Shown: positions 1 to 9,197, numbered from the stretch's first letter. The stretch is DNA of 64,000 nucleotides from an uncultured Dorea sp. (GCA_910577685.1 CAJTOH010000017.1:1-64000), one strand, 5' to 3'. A program made the numbers and translations. The notes: a model not told the origin generated them from the letters alone.

Positions 1-46
1 ACTTGATAGTATAGATTGTTCAACTTTTCTTGTCCACACTTATATA

Positions 47-415
47 CTAACACCATACCTTGCCATTCTTTACTGTTGTAACCGCGCCCTGTACGTTCAG
101 CCCGGCCTCGACCGCCGGAGCCGGCGCTTCTTTTGCCGTTTCCTCTTCCGTGGTTTCCGCCGCGTCTTTATACCCCTCCACATTATCTGCAGTTAAGGGA
201 CAGAGCGAATCGCTGGTCTTAGTAAGCTTTGCTCCCAATACCTGTCCGATCGTCAGACATCCGTCCAGATTCAACAATCCGGAATCAACCAATTCGTCAA
301 AGATCGCCGGATCCTCCAGATTCGCCGCTTCGATGGTGATACCTCCCTCCGCCCTGCAGCACAGCACTGCCGGGTCGTTCGCATGGGCTTTCGCGGTTTC
401 CGCTGTAATAGACAT
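47..415 (-). CDS. Short PrdA-like protein (D-proline reductase proprotein N-terminal region)
   Basis: 122 codons, ATG start with a strong AGGAGGT site 7 nt upstream. The first ~75 residues (start MSITAETAKAHANDPAVLCC, later IGQVLGAKLTKTSD) resemble, from memory, the N-terminus of PrdA, the proprotein of D-proline reductase used in Stickland fermentation. PrdA is usually about 600 residues, so this is a fragment or a short stand-alone relative. A TAG stop at 47-49 ends it after ...KNGKVWC; reading on in frame meets TGA at 20-22. A Glu/Ala-rich linker (residues ~80-105) precedes the short tail. Any remaining prd genes would lie left of the window. The promoter and ribosome site look intact, so it may be expressed. 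It could be a pseudogene of prdA; I cannot decide without the flanking sequence. Confidence 0.55.
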   Translation of the reverse strand: MSITAETAKAHANDPAVLCCRAEGGITIEAANLEDPAIFDELVDSGLLNLDGCLTIGQVLGAKLTKTSDSLCPLTADNVEGYKDAAETTEEETAKEAPAPAVEAGLNVQGAVTTVKNGKVWC

Positions 416-453
416 ATTGATTACCTCCTCTTTCTATTATAAATACTGTCTTA

Positions 454-483
454 AGTATATCCGCCCCGCGAAAGGAATTCCAA
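454..483 (-). promoter_or_regulatory. Putative sigma-A promoter of the PrdA-like gene
   Basis: On the minus strand TTGGAA (478-483) and TATACT (454-459) are 18 bp apart, about 40 nt before the PrdA-like start codon. Confidence 0.5.
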
Positions 484-535
484 TCACTTTTTTTCATGTA
501 TCGGAGACATTTATTAACATTTTCTATCAATAGAA

Positions 536-564
536 AAGGCAGAGGAATCAATCTCCTCCGCCTT
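536..564 (-). terminator. Rho-independent terminator after the surface protein gene
   Basis: Ten-base arms AAGGCGGAGG and CCTCTGCCTT (one G-T pair) on the minus strand, followed by a T-rich tract, 19 nt past the stop codon of the surface protein gene at 583. Confidence 0.75.
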
Positions 565-582
565 GTATACCTTAATTATTAT

Positions 583-3500
583 CTACCGCATCGCTCTGCG
601 CTTTACACCATATCCAACGCCTGCCGCTCCCAGCATCATGAAGAGAACATACAGCATCATCGTGTTCGAATCGCCAGTCTTCGGCGCTGTGGATTTTTTC
701 GGGAAGGAACCTGAAACCGTGTTCCCGCCTGTCGTACCGGATGCTTTCACTTCCTTCCAGCCTAATGCGATTGGGGACAGACCGGTTACTTTAAACTGGA
801 TCGCATCGCCCTTCTTAACCGTCGGATATTCTACTTCTCCCGGCTTATGCCCGTTCATTTCTTCGGTAAACATGTGTACTACCTCGAAATCATGCGTAGC
901 TTTTCCGGTTCCCTTCGGGTATGACATAGTAACGGTAATACCATCCTTCGGGAAGTTCTGTGCGTCTACCTTAACCCAGTTGCCGTTTTCATCCTGAACC
1001 TTCAAAACTACGTCATAGACTTCAAAGCTATTGCTTCCCTTTGGCAGCTTATTCTTAATCTCAGTCTCCATCTTTCCTTCAATCTTCGAAGGAGTGTCTA
1101 ATCCAACCTGCGCTAACGTCTCCGGAACCTCTGAAATTCCATTCTCAAATTCCAGCCTGTACTTCACTTTGTCCGTTGATTCCGGAACATCCGGCTGTAC
1201 GCTGATTGCATTGATTCTTCCGGTAATCTCCGGCAATGCTGCCGGCATTGTATAATTGTCAATCTTCGTTCCGGTAAGAACCGCTACGTAATCAGGATCT
1301 TCCCAAGCAAGCGTTACCTTCTGCTCGCCCGGCGTAGTTGCGGCGTATGTACCCACTAACTTGCTCTCCGGAACGAACTTTACGTCTGATGCGTCGGCCG
1401 GAAGAATTCCTGATATCTTTAATTCTCCGTAAAGAGTCGCATTGCTGCCAACAAGCCCTTTCTCACTGTCTACGGCCTCTAAACCGCTTACATCCCATGT
1501 CAGCGCCTTCTTAGCAACCGTTACAACGCCGCTGCAGACCTCTTGATTCTTAAACTCCTTGCCGCCGACCGTTCCGTTGTATAATACGCGGAAGGCCTGT
1601 CCTTCTCCTGCCTGCGGCATACCGCTTACATCAAGAGTAAAATGTCCGGCCTCGCCGTCGCTCTCATCTCCGACTTTTGCCGTGATCTTCTCAATCTTTA
1701 CGATATCAGACCATGCGTCGCCGTATGTAGGGTTCTTCTTAATCGTTACCGAATTCTCAAGAGTAGCCGGATTGCTTCCTACGACAAATTCAATATCGCT
1801 GACCGTGAAGCTGATCTTACCTTCTCTTCCGAGGTAGTTTCCGCTACTTGGAACAAAAGTATACGTAATCTCTCCCGTATCACCCACTTTTAACTTAGCA
1901 AGTTCTGCTACTACGTCTTCATACTTCATTCCTGCGACATTATTGTAGCTATATGCAACGGAACCGGATATCACTTCATCATTCGCGCCGGTAAATACAG
2001 GTTCCGTAAACTCGCCTACTTCTGCTACGACATTCTGCTTATCTACCGCGCTGACGCTGTAATTACCTGTCGGCTTGATATTAAGGACGCTTCCTGCCGT
2101 CAGCGTAATCTTATAGTTTGGATTTGAAGACGCCAGCGTTCCTGCATTGAGCGCATATCCGCCTTCCTTAACATTTTCACCCGCTTCACGTCCCAAAGCG
2201 CCGGCAAGAACATCGCCTGCAACTAACGGAGTACTGCTGTCTACGGTAAACGCAAACTTAGGATCTTCCTCTCCGTATAATTTCTCTGCCGACTGCGCCG
2301 TAACCGTAATCGGCTTAGGACTTACATTAACTTCTACGGAAAATGCCTGCGCGTCATAATCCGTATCGTCCGGTACAAAGACACCCTTCAAGGTTTTCTT
2401 GCCGGCGTCTCCGTAAGAATCTTCCTCAAGCGCCCAATAAAGCTTACCTGAAGCCTTATTACCTGCTTTGTCCGTCACAGTCACAGCGCTTAAGAGGTCT
2501 GTGCTTACCGCATCGCCGTATGTAACGTTTATCGCCGGCGCGGTGATCGTAAGCGTTGGTTTCTGAATATAATTCTTCTCTGACAGCGTAAGGATCTCCT
2601 TACCGAACAATCCCCACTGATCATCGTCGTAGACATACGTAACCTCTTCTGTCACAAACATCGGGAATGTATAACTGTTGTCTGAATTGGCCTTTGTTCC
2701 TACCAGAAACAGATCGTCATTAAATACGCCGGCTTTGTCTACGTCGCAATTCGTTACATCGACCAGATAGTTCTTTCCTCCTAATGTAACAATGTTCCAC
2801 ATGTGACCGCCGCCGTCCATCGCTCCGCATATCGTATAACATACTGCGTTGCTGAAAGTTGACATGTCGCACAGGTACTGGAATGCTTTGGCATAACCTT
2901 CACACACGACGTCCGTAGTATTATCCCCGTCAAACACCCAGATTAACTGCCACGGGTTTCCATAAGGCGTCATCCAGTCTTCAGCGGCAGAGGTATTATA
3001 AGACACCAGATCACAGATCTCCTGGCAATATGCCGCCAGCTTGTACGCATCTTCTTCTCCCGCATATTTTGTTACAATAGCCTTCGCATTATCCGCCGCT
3101 TTTTTTACACCGCTGACTTTCGCGGCGTCAAGCTGGTATTCATTACCTGCCGCACGGTACTCCGCTGCAACCGAAAAATAGAACTTTAACCGGCTTATAC
3201 TGTAGGTTCCTCCCTTGAGGGTGAAATCATAACTGAATAAATATCCGCCGGTCTCCGTCTTGTCAAACCAGTAAAAATCGTATGGGCAATCCATCAGCAG
3301 ATAAGATATCACAGGATCTATAACTTTTGAAATAGCATCCCCTGCCGCATCCGCCGCCGCATCAAAATCACTCCCTAATGCTCCCGTTGTCCATGTCATT
3401 GAAAACGGTATATCGAGTTCTTTGGTGGACGTCATCTCTCCGGCCGCGATTTTTTCAACGTATCCCTTCAGTCCGGTATATGCAGCCTTAAGTTTCGGAT

Positions 3501-3948
3501 CCGTCAGCTTGTCCGTGCCGACGTTTCCAAGCGTAGCAATACCGTCGTTGACGCCGTCATAGAAAAGCTGGTCTACGTAACCTGCAAATAACTCGTCGCT
3601 GTCCGGAAGATCGTCGTCGAGATCCTTCACTTCTACCGTGAATTCCCCGCTCTGATCCGCCGGTTCTTCATTCTCTTGGTTTCCGGCCTCACTCGGCGCC
3701 GTCTCATCCGGCGCTGTCTCATCCGGCTCCGGAACCTGCTCATTCGACGCCGCAGTCTGCTCATCCGGCGCTCCTGTGTCTGTGGCTACTCCTTCCGGCA
3801 CGTCGCTGCCGGTAATGGAAGTCCCGCCGGCGTCTGCGTCTTCCTCCGCAAGGGACGTCAGAACAGGCAAGTTCGCCGAACCTCCGATCACCACAAGGGA
3901 TAACGCTGCGGCCAGCAGCCGCTTAAGCTGTTTTTTCCGCTCCTTCAT
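583..3948 (-). CDS. Sortase-anchored surface protein with transglutaminase-like domain
   Basis: 1121 residues. ATG at 3948 is chosen because AAGGAG lies 8 nt upstream; a GTG three codons earlier sits inside that spacing. An N-terminal signal peptide (charged MKERKKQ, hydrophobic core to ~residue 35) is followed by an acidic Pro/Glu/Thr-rich linker. Around residues 345-400 is a transglutaminase-like core with a plausible Cys-His-Asp triad (C in CEGYAKAF, H in GGGHMWN, D in YLVDVTN). Then come MBG/YDG-type beta repeats (for example ITVTAQSAEKLYGEEDPKF) and a C-terminal module also found in the protein at 49464-52037. The end has a sortase-type signal APKTGD, a hydrophobic helix and KRRAMR. Inference: a wall-anchored protein that crosslinks or cleaves peptide or glycan substrates outside the cell. 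Substrate unknown. Confidence 0.85.
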   Translation of the reverse strand: MKERKKQLKRLLAAALSLVVIGGSANLPVLTSLAEEDADAGGTSITGSDVPEGVATDTGAPDEQTAASNEQVPEPDETAPDETAPSEAGNQENEEPADQSGEFTVEVKDLDDDLPDSDELFAGYVDQLFYDGVNDGIATLGNVGTDKLTDPKLKAAYTGLKGYVEKIAAGEMTSTKELDIPFSMTWTTGALGSDFDAAADAAGDAISKVIDPVISYLLMDCPYDFYWFDKTETGGYLFSYDFTLKGGTYSISRLKFYFSVAAEYRAAGNEYQLDAAKVSGVKKAADNAKAIVTKYAGEEDAYKLAAYCQEICDLVSYNTSAAEDWMTPYGNPWQLIWVFDGDNTTDVVCEGYAKAFQYLCDMSTFSNAVCYTICGAMDGGGHMWNIVTLGGKNYLVDVTNCDVDKAGVFNDDLFLVGTKANSDNSYTFPMFVTEEVTYVYDDDQWGLFGKEILTLSEKNYIQKPTLTITAPAINVTYGDAVSTDLLSAVTVTDKAGNKASGKLYWALEEDSYGDAGKKTLKGVFVPDDTDYDAQAFSVEVNVSPKPITVTAQSAEKLYGEEDPKFAFTVDSSTPLVAGDVLAGALGREAGENVKEGGYALNAGTLASSNPNYKITLTAGSVLNIKPTGNYSVSAVDKQNVVAEVGEFTEPVFTGANDEVISGSVAYSYNNVAGMKYEDVVAELAKLKVGDTGEITYTFVPSSGNYLGREGKISFTVSDIEFVVGSNPATLENSVTIKKNPTYGDAWSDIVKIEKITAKVGDESDGEAGHFTLDVSGMPQAGEGQAFRVLYNGTVGGKEFKNQEVCSGVVTVAKKALTWDVSGLEAVDSEKGLVGSNATLYGELKISGILPADASDVKFVPESKLVGTYAATTPGEQKVTLAWEDPDYVAVLTGTKIDNYTMPAALPEITGRINAISVQPDVPESTDKVKYRLEFENGISEVPETLAQVGLDTPSKIEGKMETEIKNKLPKGSNSFEVYDVVLKVQDENGNWVKVDAQNFPKDGITVTMSYPKGTGKATHDFEVVHMFTEEMNGHKPGEVEYPTVKKGDAIQFKVTGLSPIALGWKEVKASGTTGGNTVSGSFPKKSTAPKTGDSNTMMLYVLFMMLGAAGVGYGVKRRAMR

Positions 3949-4063
3949 GTTTTTCACTCCTTGATCTTAAAATCATTTATATTATATCTTCATCATTCTA
4001 TCATACATTCATATTTAAAAAAAGCGTTTTTTAAATATTTCCAAATATTATTATCTACAAAAA

Positions 4064-4094
4064 AAGCCGTCGGACATGCCGCGCCCAACAGCTT
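4064..4094 (-). terminator. Rho-independent terminator after the exonuclease gene
   Basis: Minus-strand arms AAGCTGTTGG and CCGACGGCTT form a 10-bp stem with two G-T pairs, followed by TTTTTTTG. It lies 21 nt past the exonuclease stop at 4115. Confidence 0.8.
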
Positions 4095-4114
4095 TATGAC
4101 GTCCCTTCCCGCCT

Positions 4115-4792
4115 CTATGCGTTCTCCGTATACCGGCATGCCGGATACCCGCTGCAGCCCCAAAACTCACCGAATTTACCGCTTCGTTTCTTTAGAAACT
4201 GTCCGCACCTCGGACAGACCTTCATATTCGCCGCCACCGCCGGGGATGCCAGCTCCTCCCCCAACTTTTCAAACACCTTCTGGTTCATGGCGCAGTCGGC
4301 AAGGGCGCGGTGCGCCCCGTCCGTGGGTATCTGATAATACGACGCCAAATCCACCAGCCTGTACCGCGCAAGCTGCGGCAGACATTGCCGCGCAAGGGAC
4401 AGCGTATCTATGTAATCATTCGCAAACGTCCTGCCCCAGTAACGCTCCGCGTCCCGCCAGATAAACTTCATGTCAAAAGTGTGGATATTATGCCCTACCA
4501 GAATCAGACTGCCCGCAAAAGCGTCAAAGTCTGCAAGCGCCTTCTCAAACACCGGCGCGTCTCTTACCATGTCGTCATATATATGGTTCACCTCCGACGC
4601 GCGGGAGGGAATCGCCCTTTGGGGGTTCACCAGTGTTGAAAATGTATCCGCAGCCTTTCCTCCCAGCACTTTGATTGCCGAAATCTCCACCACGGCGTCA
4701 TTCGCCGAACTGGTTCCCGTCGTCTCTAGGTCAAAGACCACATAATCTTTGACGTATTTATCCTGCTTCCTGCCTCTTTGATCTCCAAGCAT
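4115..4792 (-). CDS. DnaQ-like 3'-5' exonuclease with C-terminal topoisomerase-type zinc finger
   Basis: 225 residues, ATG preceded by AAGGGAG. A DEDDh exonuclease domain covers residues ~15-170: ExoI DLETTG (D21, E23), ExoII HNIHTFD (H101-D107) and ExoIII HRALADC (H161, D166). The last ~35 residues carry four cysteines (CPRCG..., CSGYPAC), matching the C4 zinc finger of bacterial topoisomerase I C-termini. This pairing of epsilon-type exonuclease and topoisomerase finger occurs in stand-alone Clostridia proteins distinct from DNA polymerase III subunits. Expected role: proofreading-like or repair trimming of single-stranded DNA or RNA ends in the cytoplasm. It has its own terminator and follows the AAA-ATPase gene by 35 nt on the same strand. 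Confidence 0.85.
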   Translation of the reverse strand: MLGDQRGRKQDKYVKDYVVFDLETTGTSSANDAVVEISAIKVLGGKAADTFSTLVNPQRAIPSRASEVNHIYDDMVRDAPVFEKALADFDAFAGSLILVGHNIHTFDMKFIWRDAERYWGRTFANDYIDTLSLARQCLPQLARYRLVDLASYYQIPTDGAHRALADCAMNQKVFEKLGEELASPAVAANMKVCPRCGQFLKKRSGKFGEFWGCSGYPACRYTENA

Positions 4793-4827
4793 ATCATAAT
4801 CTCCCTTTTGCTTTATCCTTTGTTGAT

Positions 4828-6426
4828 CTATACAACTGCCTCAACTAATACTTTGTCCCCTACCGCAATCTCATGTACGCCGCTTTGCTTCTTCTTATTA
4901 AAATTAAAACTGACCAGATATCCCTTACTCAAATGATAGTCGTCCAGATATCTGACAAGCTGCTCCTCACCGCGCATATGATATTCATTTCCTCTCCAGA
5001 TCTTCAACCCAACCACAAACTGTTCTCCGCGGTAGTCTATAATGACGTCTGTACGCCCCATGGTTCTTGTCCGTGATTCGATATAATAATTCCCAGTCCC
5101 GTTAATAATCGGCCGAAGATAAAGCAGGAAATATTTTCTCCCTTCCTCCTCAACAAACGCCTCGTCACAGTCCTGATACAGCTCGTTAAAATGCGCCGCA
5201 AATTTTTCCAGAACCCTTTTCATATCCAAACGGCCATCCACAATAAACAGATTTTTCTCCTGTTTAGACAGCCGGCATATATCCAGTCCTTCAATTTCAG
5301 CATTAGAAAGATAGTAGTTATATAGCCTTGTTTCAAAAATTCGGTTCGCAATCGCTACCATTCCCTGCCTGTTTTTCACAAAGCCGAACATGGCCGCGTC
5401 ACGGATCGCCAGATTATCCGGGTTATATCCCGTATTCTCGCCTTTAAACAAAAGCGCGCCCAACATACGGTTCAATTCCGGATAGTCCGCCAATTTCCCC
5501 GTCAGCGAATCAAACAAAGCGTTTTCTTCCGCCAATATAAGCCGTACGGCCTCATAAAATCCTTCCTTCGTCCACGCCTTCTTCTTATCCTGAAAATACG
5601 TTTCCCCCGCAACCTTTTCATCAATCAGCTTACACAAACGGGATACCAGAAACGGATATCCGGACGTGTAGCCGTACAGCAGCGCCGCCATCTCCTCAAC
5701 GTCCATGTCCACGCCGCAGGCGGTCTCATATTCACGCAGCATACCGGCGATCCCCTCTTTCGAGAGATTCATATTTACATCAAAGTCTGCGGCAATGTTC
5801 CACGGGCTGTTAAGCTTATGATCCTCTGCGGGACGGATCTTACGCCGTATCGTCCTGACGTCGCACACCCCGGCAAGAATGACCGACCAAAAGGCGGGTA
5901 TCCCTTTCAAGTCCCTGTCAAGATAACCATTCCTTAACTGCGCCAGAAAATCCAAAAACACCTGATTATTCGCCGCCCCGTCCACCTCGTCAATAATGAG
6001 TACCACCGGTTTATCAAGACTGCCGATAAACGCCGATAAAATCTCAAACATCTGCATCAGGTTGAACTTCCCGTCGTCCTTTCGTTTTGACAGCGCCTCC
6101 AAACATTCCCTGCCTCCGGTTACTTCTGGCCGGAACCTGTTGATTTCACCGGAAAATGCAGCTGCAAAAGCATAGCAGAAACTCCACTCGTCCGCAAAAC
6201 ACGACTGACTGAACCTTTGAAAATCCAAACTGACAACCAGCTTGTCTTTTGAAAGGGATTTCGCCAACGCAGCCAAAGTTGTGGTCTTCCCGTACTGCCT
6301 TGCACAATTTATGGTAAAATACGCGCCCTCGTCAACCAACTTGAGGATCTGATCCAGACGTTCTTTAAGATCCACCATATAATGCCTTTCCGGAATACAC
6401 GGACCAGTCGTATTAAATCGTTTCAT
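4828..6426 (-). CDS. AAA-ATPase with C-terminal PD-(D/E)XK nuclease-like domain, catalytic Glu replaced
   Basis: 532 residues, ATG with GAGGAGAGGG upstream, 15 nt after the cysK stop, so probably co-transcribed with cysK. The N-terminus carries a P-loop (CARQYGKTTT, residues 41-50) and a Walker B-like VVLIIDEVDG near 140. The C-terminal ~80 residues match the DUF1703-type PD-(D/E)XK fold: GRTDVIIDY (D460), then VVGLKIW and GEEQL. The usual E-x-K is G473-L-K475 here, because the codon is GGG rather than GAG or GAA, so nuclease activity is doubtful. The family is abundant in Bacteroides and Clostridia, spreads through genomes, and its function is unclear. Related decayed copies are at 7776, 20139, 45671 and 47277. 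Confidence 0.85.
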   Translation of the reverse strand: MKRFNTTGPCIPERHYMVDLKERLDQILKLVDEGAYFTINCARQYGKTTTLAALAKSLSKDKLVVSLDFQRFSQSCFADEWSFCYAFAAAFSGEINRFRPEVTGGRECLEALSKRKDDGKFNLMQMFEILSAFIGSLDKPVVLIIDEVDGAANNQVFLDFLAQLRNGYLDRDLKGIPAFWSVILAGVCDVRTIRRKIRPAEDHKLNSPWNIAADFDVNMNLSKEGIAGMLREYETACGVDMDVEEMAALLYGYTSGYPFLVSRLCKLIDEKVAGETYFQDKKKAWTKEGFYEAVRLILAEENALFDSLTGKLADYPELNRMLGALLFKGENTGYNPDNLAIRDAAMFGFVKNRQGMVAIANRIFETRLYNYYLSNAEIEGLDICRLSKQEKNLFIVDGRLDMKRVLEKFAAHFNELYQDCDEAFVEEEGRKYFLLYLRPIINGTGNYYIESRTRTMGRTDVIIDYRGEQFVVGLKIWRGNEYHMRGEEQLVRYLDDYHLSKGYLVSFNFNKKKQSGVHEIAVGDKVLVEAVV

Positions 6427-6441
6427 CCCGCACCCTCTCCT

Positions 6442-7380
6442 CTATTCTTCCTCCATAAACAGCGGCGTTGAATAGTACCTGTCTCCCGTATCCGGCAGAA
6501 GCGCAACAATCGTCTTCCCTTTATTCTCCGGCCTTTTCGCCAGTTCAACCGCGCCATGAAGCGCCGCCCCCGACGAGATCCCCGCAAGAATCCCTTCTTT
6601 TCTGGCAAGCAGCTTTGCCGCCGCAAATGCATCCTCGTCTTCCGCCTTAAATATCTCGTCAAATACCTCCGTATTCAGGACCTCCGGGACAAACCCGGCT
6701 CCGATCCCCTGTATCTTATGCGCGCCGGCCCTTCCTTCCGACAGTACGGGGGATGAAGCCGGTTCCAACGCAACGATCTTTACCTTTGGATTCTGCTCTT
6801 TCAGATATTCGCCGATCCCCGTAATCGTCCCGCCGGTTCCTACCCCCGCGATAAAGATATCCACCTTCCCGTCCGTATCGCGCCAGATCTCCGGTCCTGT
6901 CTCCGCCTTATGTACCGCAGGATTCGCCGGGTTCTCAAACTGCCCGGGGATGAAACTGCCCGGAATCTCTCCTGCAAGTTCTTCCGCCTTCTCAATCGCA
7001 CCCTTCATCCCCTTCGAACCGTCCGTCAAGACCAGCTCCGCGCCGTAAGCTTTCAGGATATTTCTTCTCTCCACGCTCATCGTATCCGGCATGGTAAGAA
7101 TCATCCTGTAGCCCTTTACCGCCGCGATGGAGGCAAGGCCGATCCCGGTATTCCCGGAGGTAGGTTCAATGATCACCGAGCCCTCTTTCAGCAGCCCCTT
7201 CTCCCGGGCGTCCTCGATCATGGCTCTCGCCACCCTGTCCTTTACGCTTCCGGCCGGATTCAGATATTCAAGCTTTACCAGAATCGTCGCCTCAAGACCA
7301 AGCTCCTTCTCAATATTAACCACCTCAACTAACGGTGTATTTCCAATCAATCCTAACATTCCCTTATAATAACCCGCCAT
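6442..7380 (-). CDS. cysK: Cysteine synthase A (O-acetylserine sulfhydrylase)
   Basis: 312 residues, full length for the family. It makes L-cysteine from O-acetylserine and sulfide, using PLP in the cytosol. The PLP lysine lies in NPAGSVKDR (K47); the substrate loop TSGNTG is at 74-79; the glycine-rich phosphate site GVGTGGTITG is near 175. The C-terminus LLPDTGDRYYST is typical of CysK. The start ATG has GAAAGGTG upstream. It follows a small membrane-protein gene (27 nt gap) and is followed after 15 nt by the AAA-ATPase gene on the same strand. No T-box or S-box leader is visible next to it. OASS-A is preferred over cystathionine beta-synthase because of length and the C-terminal motif. Confidence 0.95.
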   Translation of the reverse strand: MAGYYKGMLGLIGNTPLVEVVNIEKELGLEATILVKLEYLNPAGSVKDRVARAMIEDAREKGLLKEGSVIIEPTSGNTGIGLASIAAVKGYRMILTMPDTMSVERRNILKAYGAELVLTDGSKGMKGAIEKAEELAGEIPGSFIPGQFENPANPAVHKAETGPEIWRDTDGKVDIFIAGVGTGGTITGIGEYLKEQNPKVKIVALEPASSPVLSEGRAGAHKIQGIGAGFVPEVLNTEVFDEIFKAEDEDAFAAAKLLARKEGILAGISSGAALHGAVELAKRPENKGKTIVALLPDTGDRYYSTPLFMEEE

Positions 7381-7407
7381 AATTGCACACCTTTCTTTTT
7401 TTGATTA

Positions 7408-7764
7408 CTATATGCTTCTTCTCTTTCTAATTATCCCCGACGCCGCCATTGAGAGTATCCCCAAGACAAGATAACCTACCGCATATATGATAAACGCCGT
7501 TTCACCCATATCAAAAAATATCCATACGCCAAGTAAGAACAAAACCGATGAAACAACCGGCAGATGCCACAAACCCTTTATATCCTGCCCTGCAAATATC
7601 CCTGTGCCAATCATATAGATTGGATTCACGGCAAAAAACAGAATGAAGCACACCGCCATCTGGCCGTCGGCATTTACGAATCTGACCGCCAGCCACGGCA
7701 GCAGCAGCATTACGATACCGGAAGACATTATCCCCGCCGCCGCTCTAAACCTCCCCTCCCGCAT
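7408..7764 (-). CDS. Small four-helix membrane protein, unknown function
   Basis: 118 residues, ATG with AGGAGG 7 nt upstream. Hydropathy suggests four membrane helices: ~10-28, ~36-56, ~66-84 and ~89-108. The protein ends in a basic tail RKRRSI and has no signal-peptide cleavage pattern. I do not recognise the family and no catalytic residues stand out. It sits between a truncated AAA-ATPase-like gene and cysK, all on the minus strand, so it may share a transcript with cysK. Confidence 0.7.
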   Translation of the reverse strand: MREGRFRAAAGIMSSGIVMLLLPWLAVRFVNADGQMAVCFILFFAVNPIYMIGTGIFAGQDIKGLWHLPVVSSVLFLLGVWIFFDMGETAFIIYAVGYLVLGILSMAASGIIRKRRSI

Positions 7765-7775
7765 ATTAGTACCTC

Positions 7776-8069
7776 CTAGTTCTTTCCTCCGGTTATAAAG
7801 CCTGTCAATCTATAGTTCTGCGAATCCCCTTGGGACGCCCTTAACCCCGCAAATATTTCCCTTGAATCACAGCCCTTGCTGTAATAAGCGACAAGCATAT
7901 CCGCCGCCATCGACTTTCCAAAACGGCGCGGCCGGCTGACGCATATATTTTTCCTCTGTGTTTTCAGGACGCTGTTCGTATAACCGACTAATCCGCTCTT
8001 ATCTATATAAATCGAAGAATTCACAGCTTCCTCAAACGCCCGGTTTCCAGGGTTCACATAAATGCCCAT
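7776..8069 (-). pseudogene. N-terminal remnant of an AAA-ATPase-like/DUF1703 gene
   Basis: 97 codons that begin like the family (MGIYVNPGNRAFEEAVNS, then YIDKSGL, then the P-loop SRPRRFGKS at ~44-52) and stop soon after YYSKGCDSREIFAGL. Complete members are about 500-580 residues, so the rest of the ATPase and the nuclease domain are gone. The tail RLTGFITGGKN does not look like the family and is probably read from junction DNA. The matching start of the copy at 45671-47139 (YVDKSGL, SRPRRFGKS) confirms the relationship. Probably non-functional; a short N-terminal product cannot be excluded. Confidence 0.8.
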
Positions 8070-8156
8070 ACTCCCACTCCTTTAGGACTTCCCAACATTA
8101 CTAAAAGTATAACCGATTTTATTACACATTACAATGTCAGGGGCAGGTTATTTTCA

Positions 8157-8185
8157 TTGTAAAGTGTCAGAAAATTTGCTAGAAT
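8157..8185 (+). promoter_or_regulatory. Putative sigma-A promoter of the MoxR operon
   Basis: TTGTAA (8157-8162), 17-bp spacer, TAGAAT (8180-8185) with an extended TGC before the -10 box. Transcription would start near 8192, upstream of both candidate MoxR starts. Confidence 0.6.
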
Positions 8186-8239
8186 GGAGTCAGACTATCT
8201 CTGTCTTAATATATGAATTTTCGGGAGGATATACAAAAG

Positions 8240-9184
8240 ATGAACCTTAAATTGCTTGAAGATCTGCAGAACAATATTTCCAAAGTAATGATCGGGAACG
8301 GCCGGACGATGAAGCTCATACTTACGGCTATCCTCGCAAATGGCCATGTCCTTTTAGAGGATGTCCCCGGTACGGGCAAAACAGTGCTGGCCAAATCCCT
8401 CGCCAAATCCGTCCGCGCACAGTTCGGGCGGGTTCAGTTTACCCCTGACCTGCTCCCGTCGGACGTGACGGGGCTTAATTATTTTGATTCCAAAAAAGGG
8501 GAATTTGTATTCCGGGAAGGCCCTGTATTCTGCAACATCCTTCTTGCCGACGAGATCAACCGCGCCACGCCGAAGACGCAGAGCAGCCTTCTGGAATGTA
8601 TGGCGGAGGGACAGGTAACGGTGGACGGTAAGACAAGGGTATTAGAAGCCCCCTTCTTTGTCATCGCAACCCAGAACCCCTTAGAAACGCTGGGTACATT
8701 TCCTCTGCCCGAGGCGCAGATGGATCGATTCCTAATGCGTATAGGAATGGAAGATATGACCCAGAATCAGGAACTTTCCATGGTGGAGCGTTTCCTTGTG
8801 GACGAACCTCTCGCCGTCCTTGACGGCATCTGCGGGAAAGACGAACTCGTAACCCTTCAGGCCCGGTGCCGCGAGGTATATATTCACAGGGATCTTCTGA
8901 AATACATGATCGAGATCGTCCATGCAACGCGTAAGCACTCGAAGATCATGCAGGGCGTAAGCCCCAGAGGCGCCCTTGCATTTGTGCGGGCGGCCCAAGG
9001 ATTTGCCATGACCGAGGGACGCGGGTATGTTACGCCGGAGGATATCAAAAATGTCGCGTCTCCCGTCCTCGCTCACCGCCTTACCCTGTCTGTCCCGGCA
9101 GAGGGCGTAAGATACGAAGAAGAAATTATCCAAGAGGTCTTGGGCCTTGTCCGGGTTCCGGTGGAAGATTGGGAAAAACGGTAA
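8240..9184 (+). CDS. MoxR-family AAA+ ATPase
   Basis: 314 residues from ATG 8240, which has GGGAGGA 11 nt upstream; an in-frame ATG at 8213 lacks a ribosome site. Walker A DVPGTGKT (residues 41-48), Walker B ILLADEINRA, sensor I ATQNPLE and the family's MDRFLMR stretch are all present. MoxR ATPases act as chaperones that help load cofactors or mature partner complexes, and are usually encoded next to DUF58 proteins and transglutaminase-type membrane proteins. The next two genes here fit that arrangement (13 nt gap to DUF58). The client is unknown. Confidence 0.92.
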   Translation: MNLKLLEDLQNNISKVMIGNGRTMKLILTAILANGHVLLEDVPGTGKTVLAKSLAKSVRAQFGRVQFTPDLLPSDVTGLNYFDSKKGEFVFREGPVFCNILLADEINRATPKTQSSLLECMAEGQVTVDGKTRVLEAPFFVIATQNPLETLGTFPLPEAQMDRFLMRIGMEDMTQNQELSMVERFLVDEPLAVLDGICGKDELVTLQARCREVYIHRDLLKYMIEIVHATRKHSKIMQGVSPRGALAFVRAAQGFAMTEGRGYVTPEDIKNVASPVLAHRLTLSVPAEGVRYEEEIIQEVLGLVRVPVEDWEKR

Positions 9185-9197
9185 AGGAGACCCGCTT

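Noticed and set aside
60..533. Plus-strand 157-codon open frame
   Set aside because: Antisense to the PrdA-like gene, whose promoter, ribosome site and N-terminal similarity are convincing.
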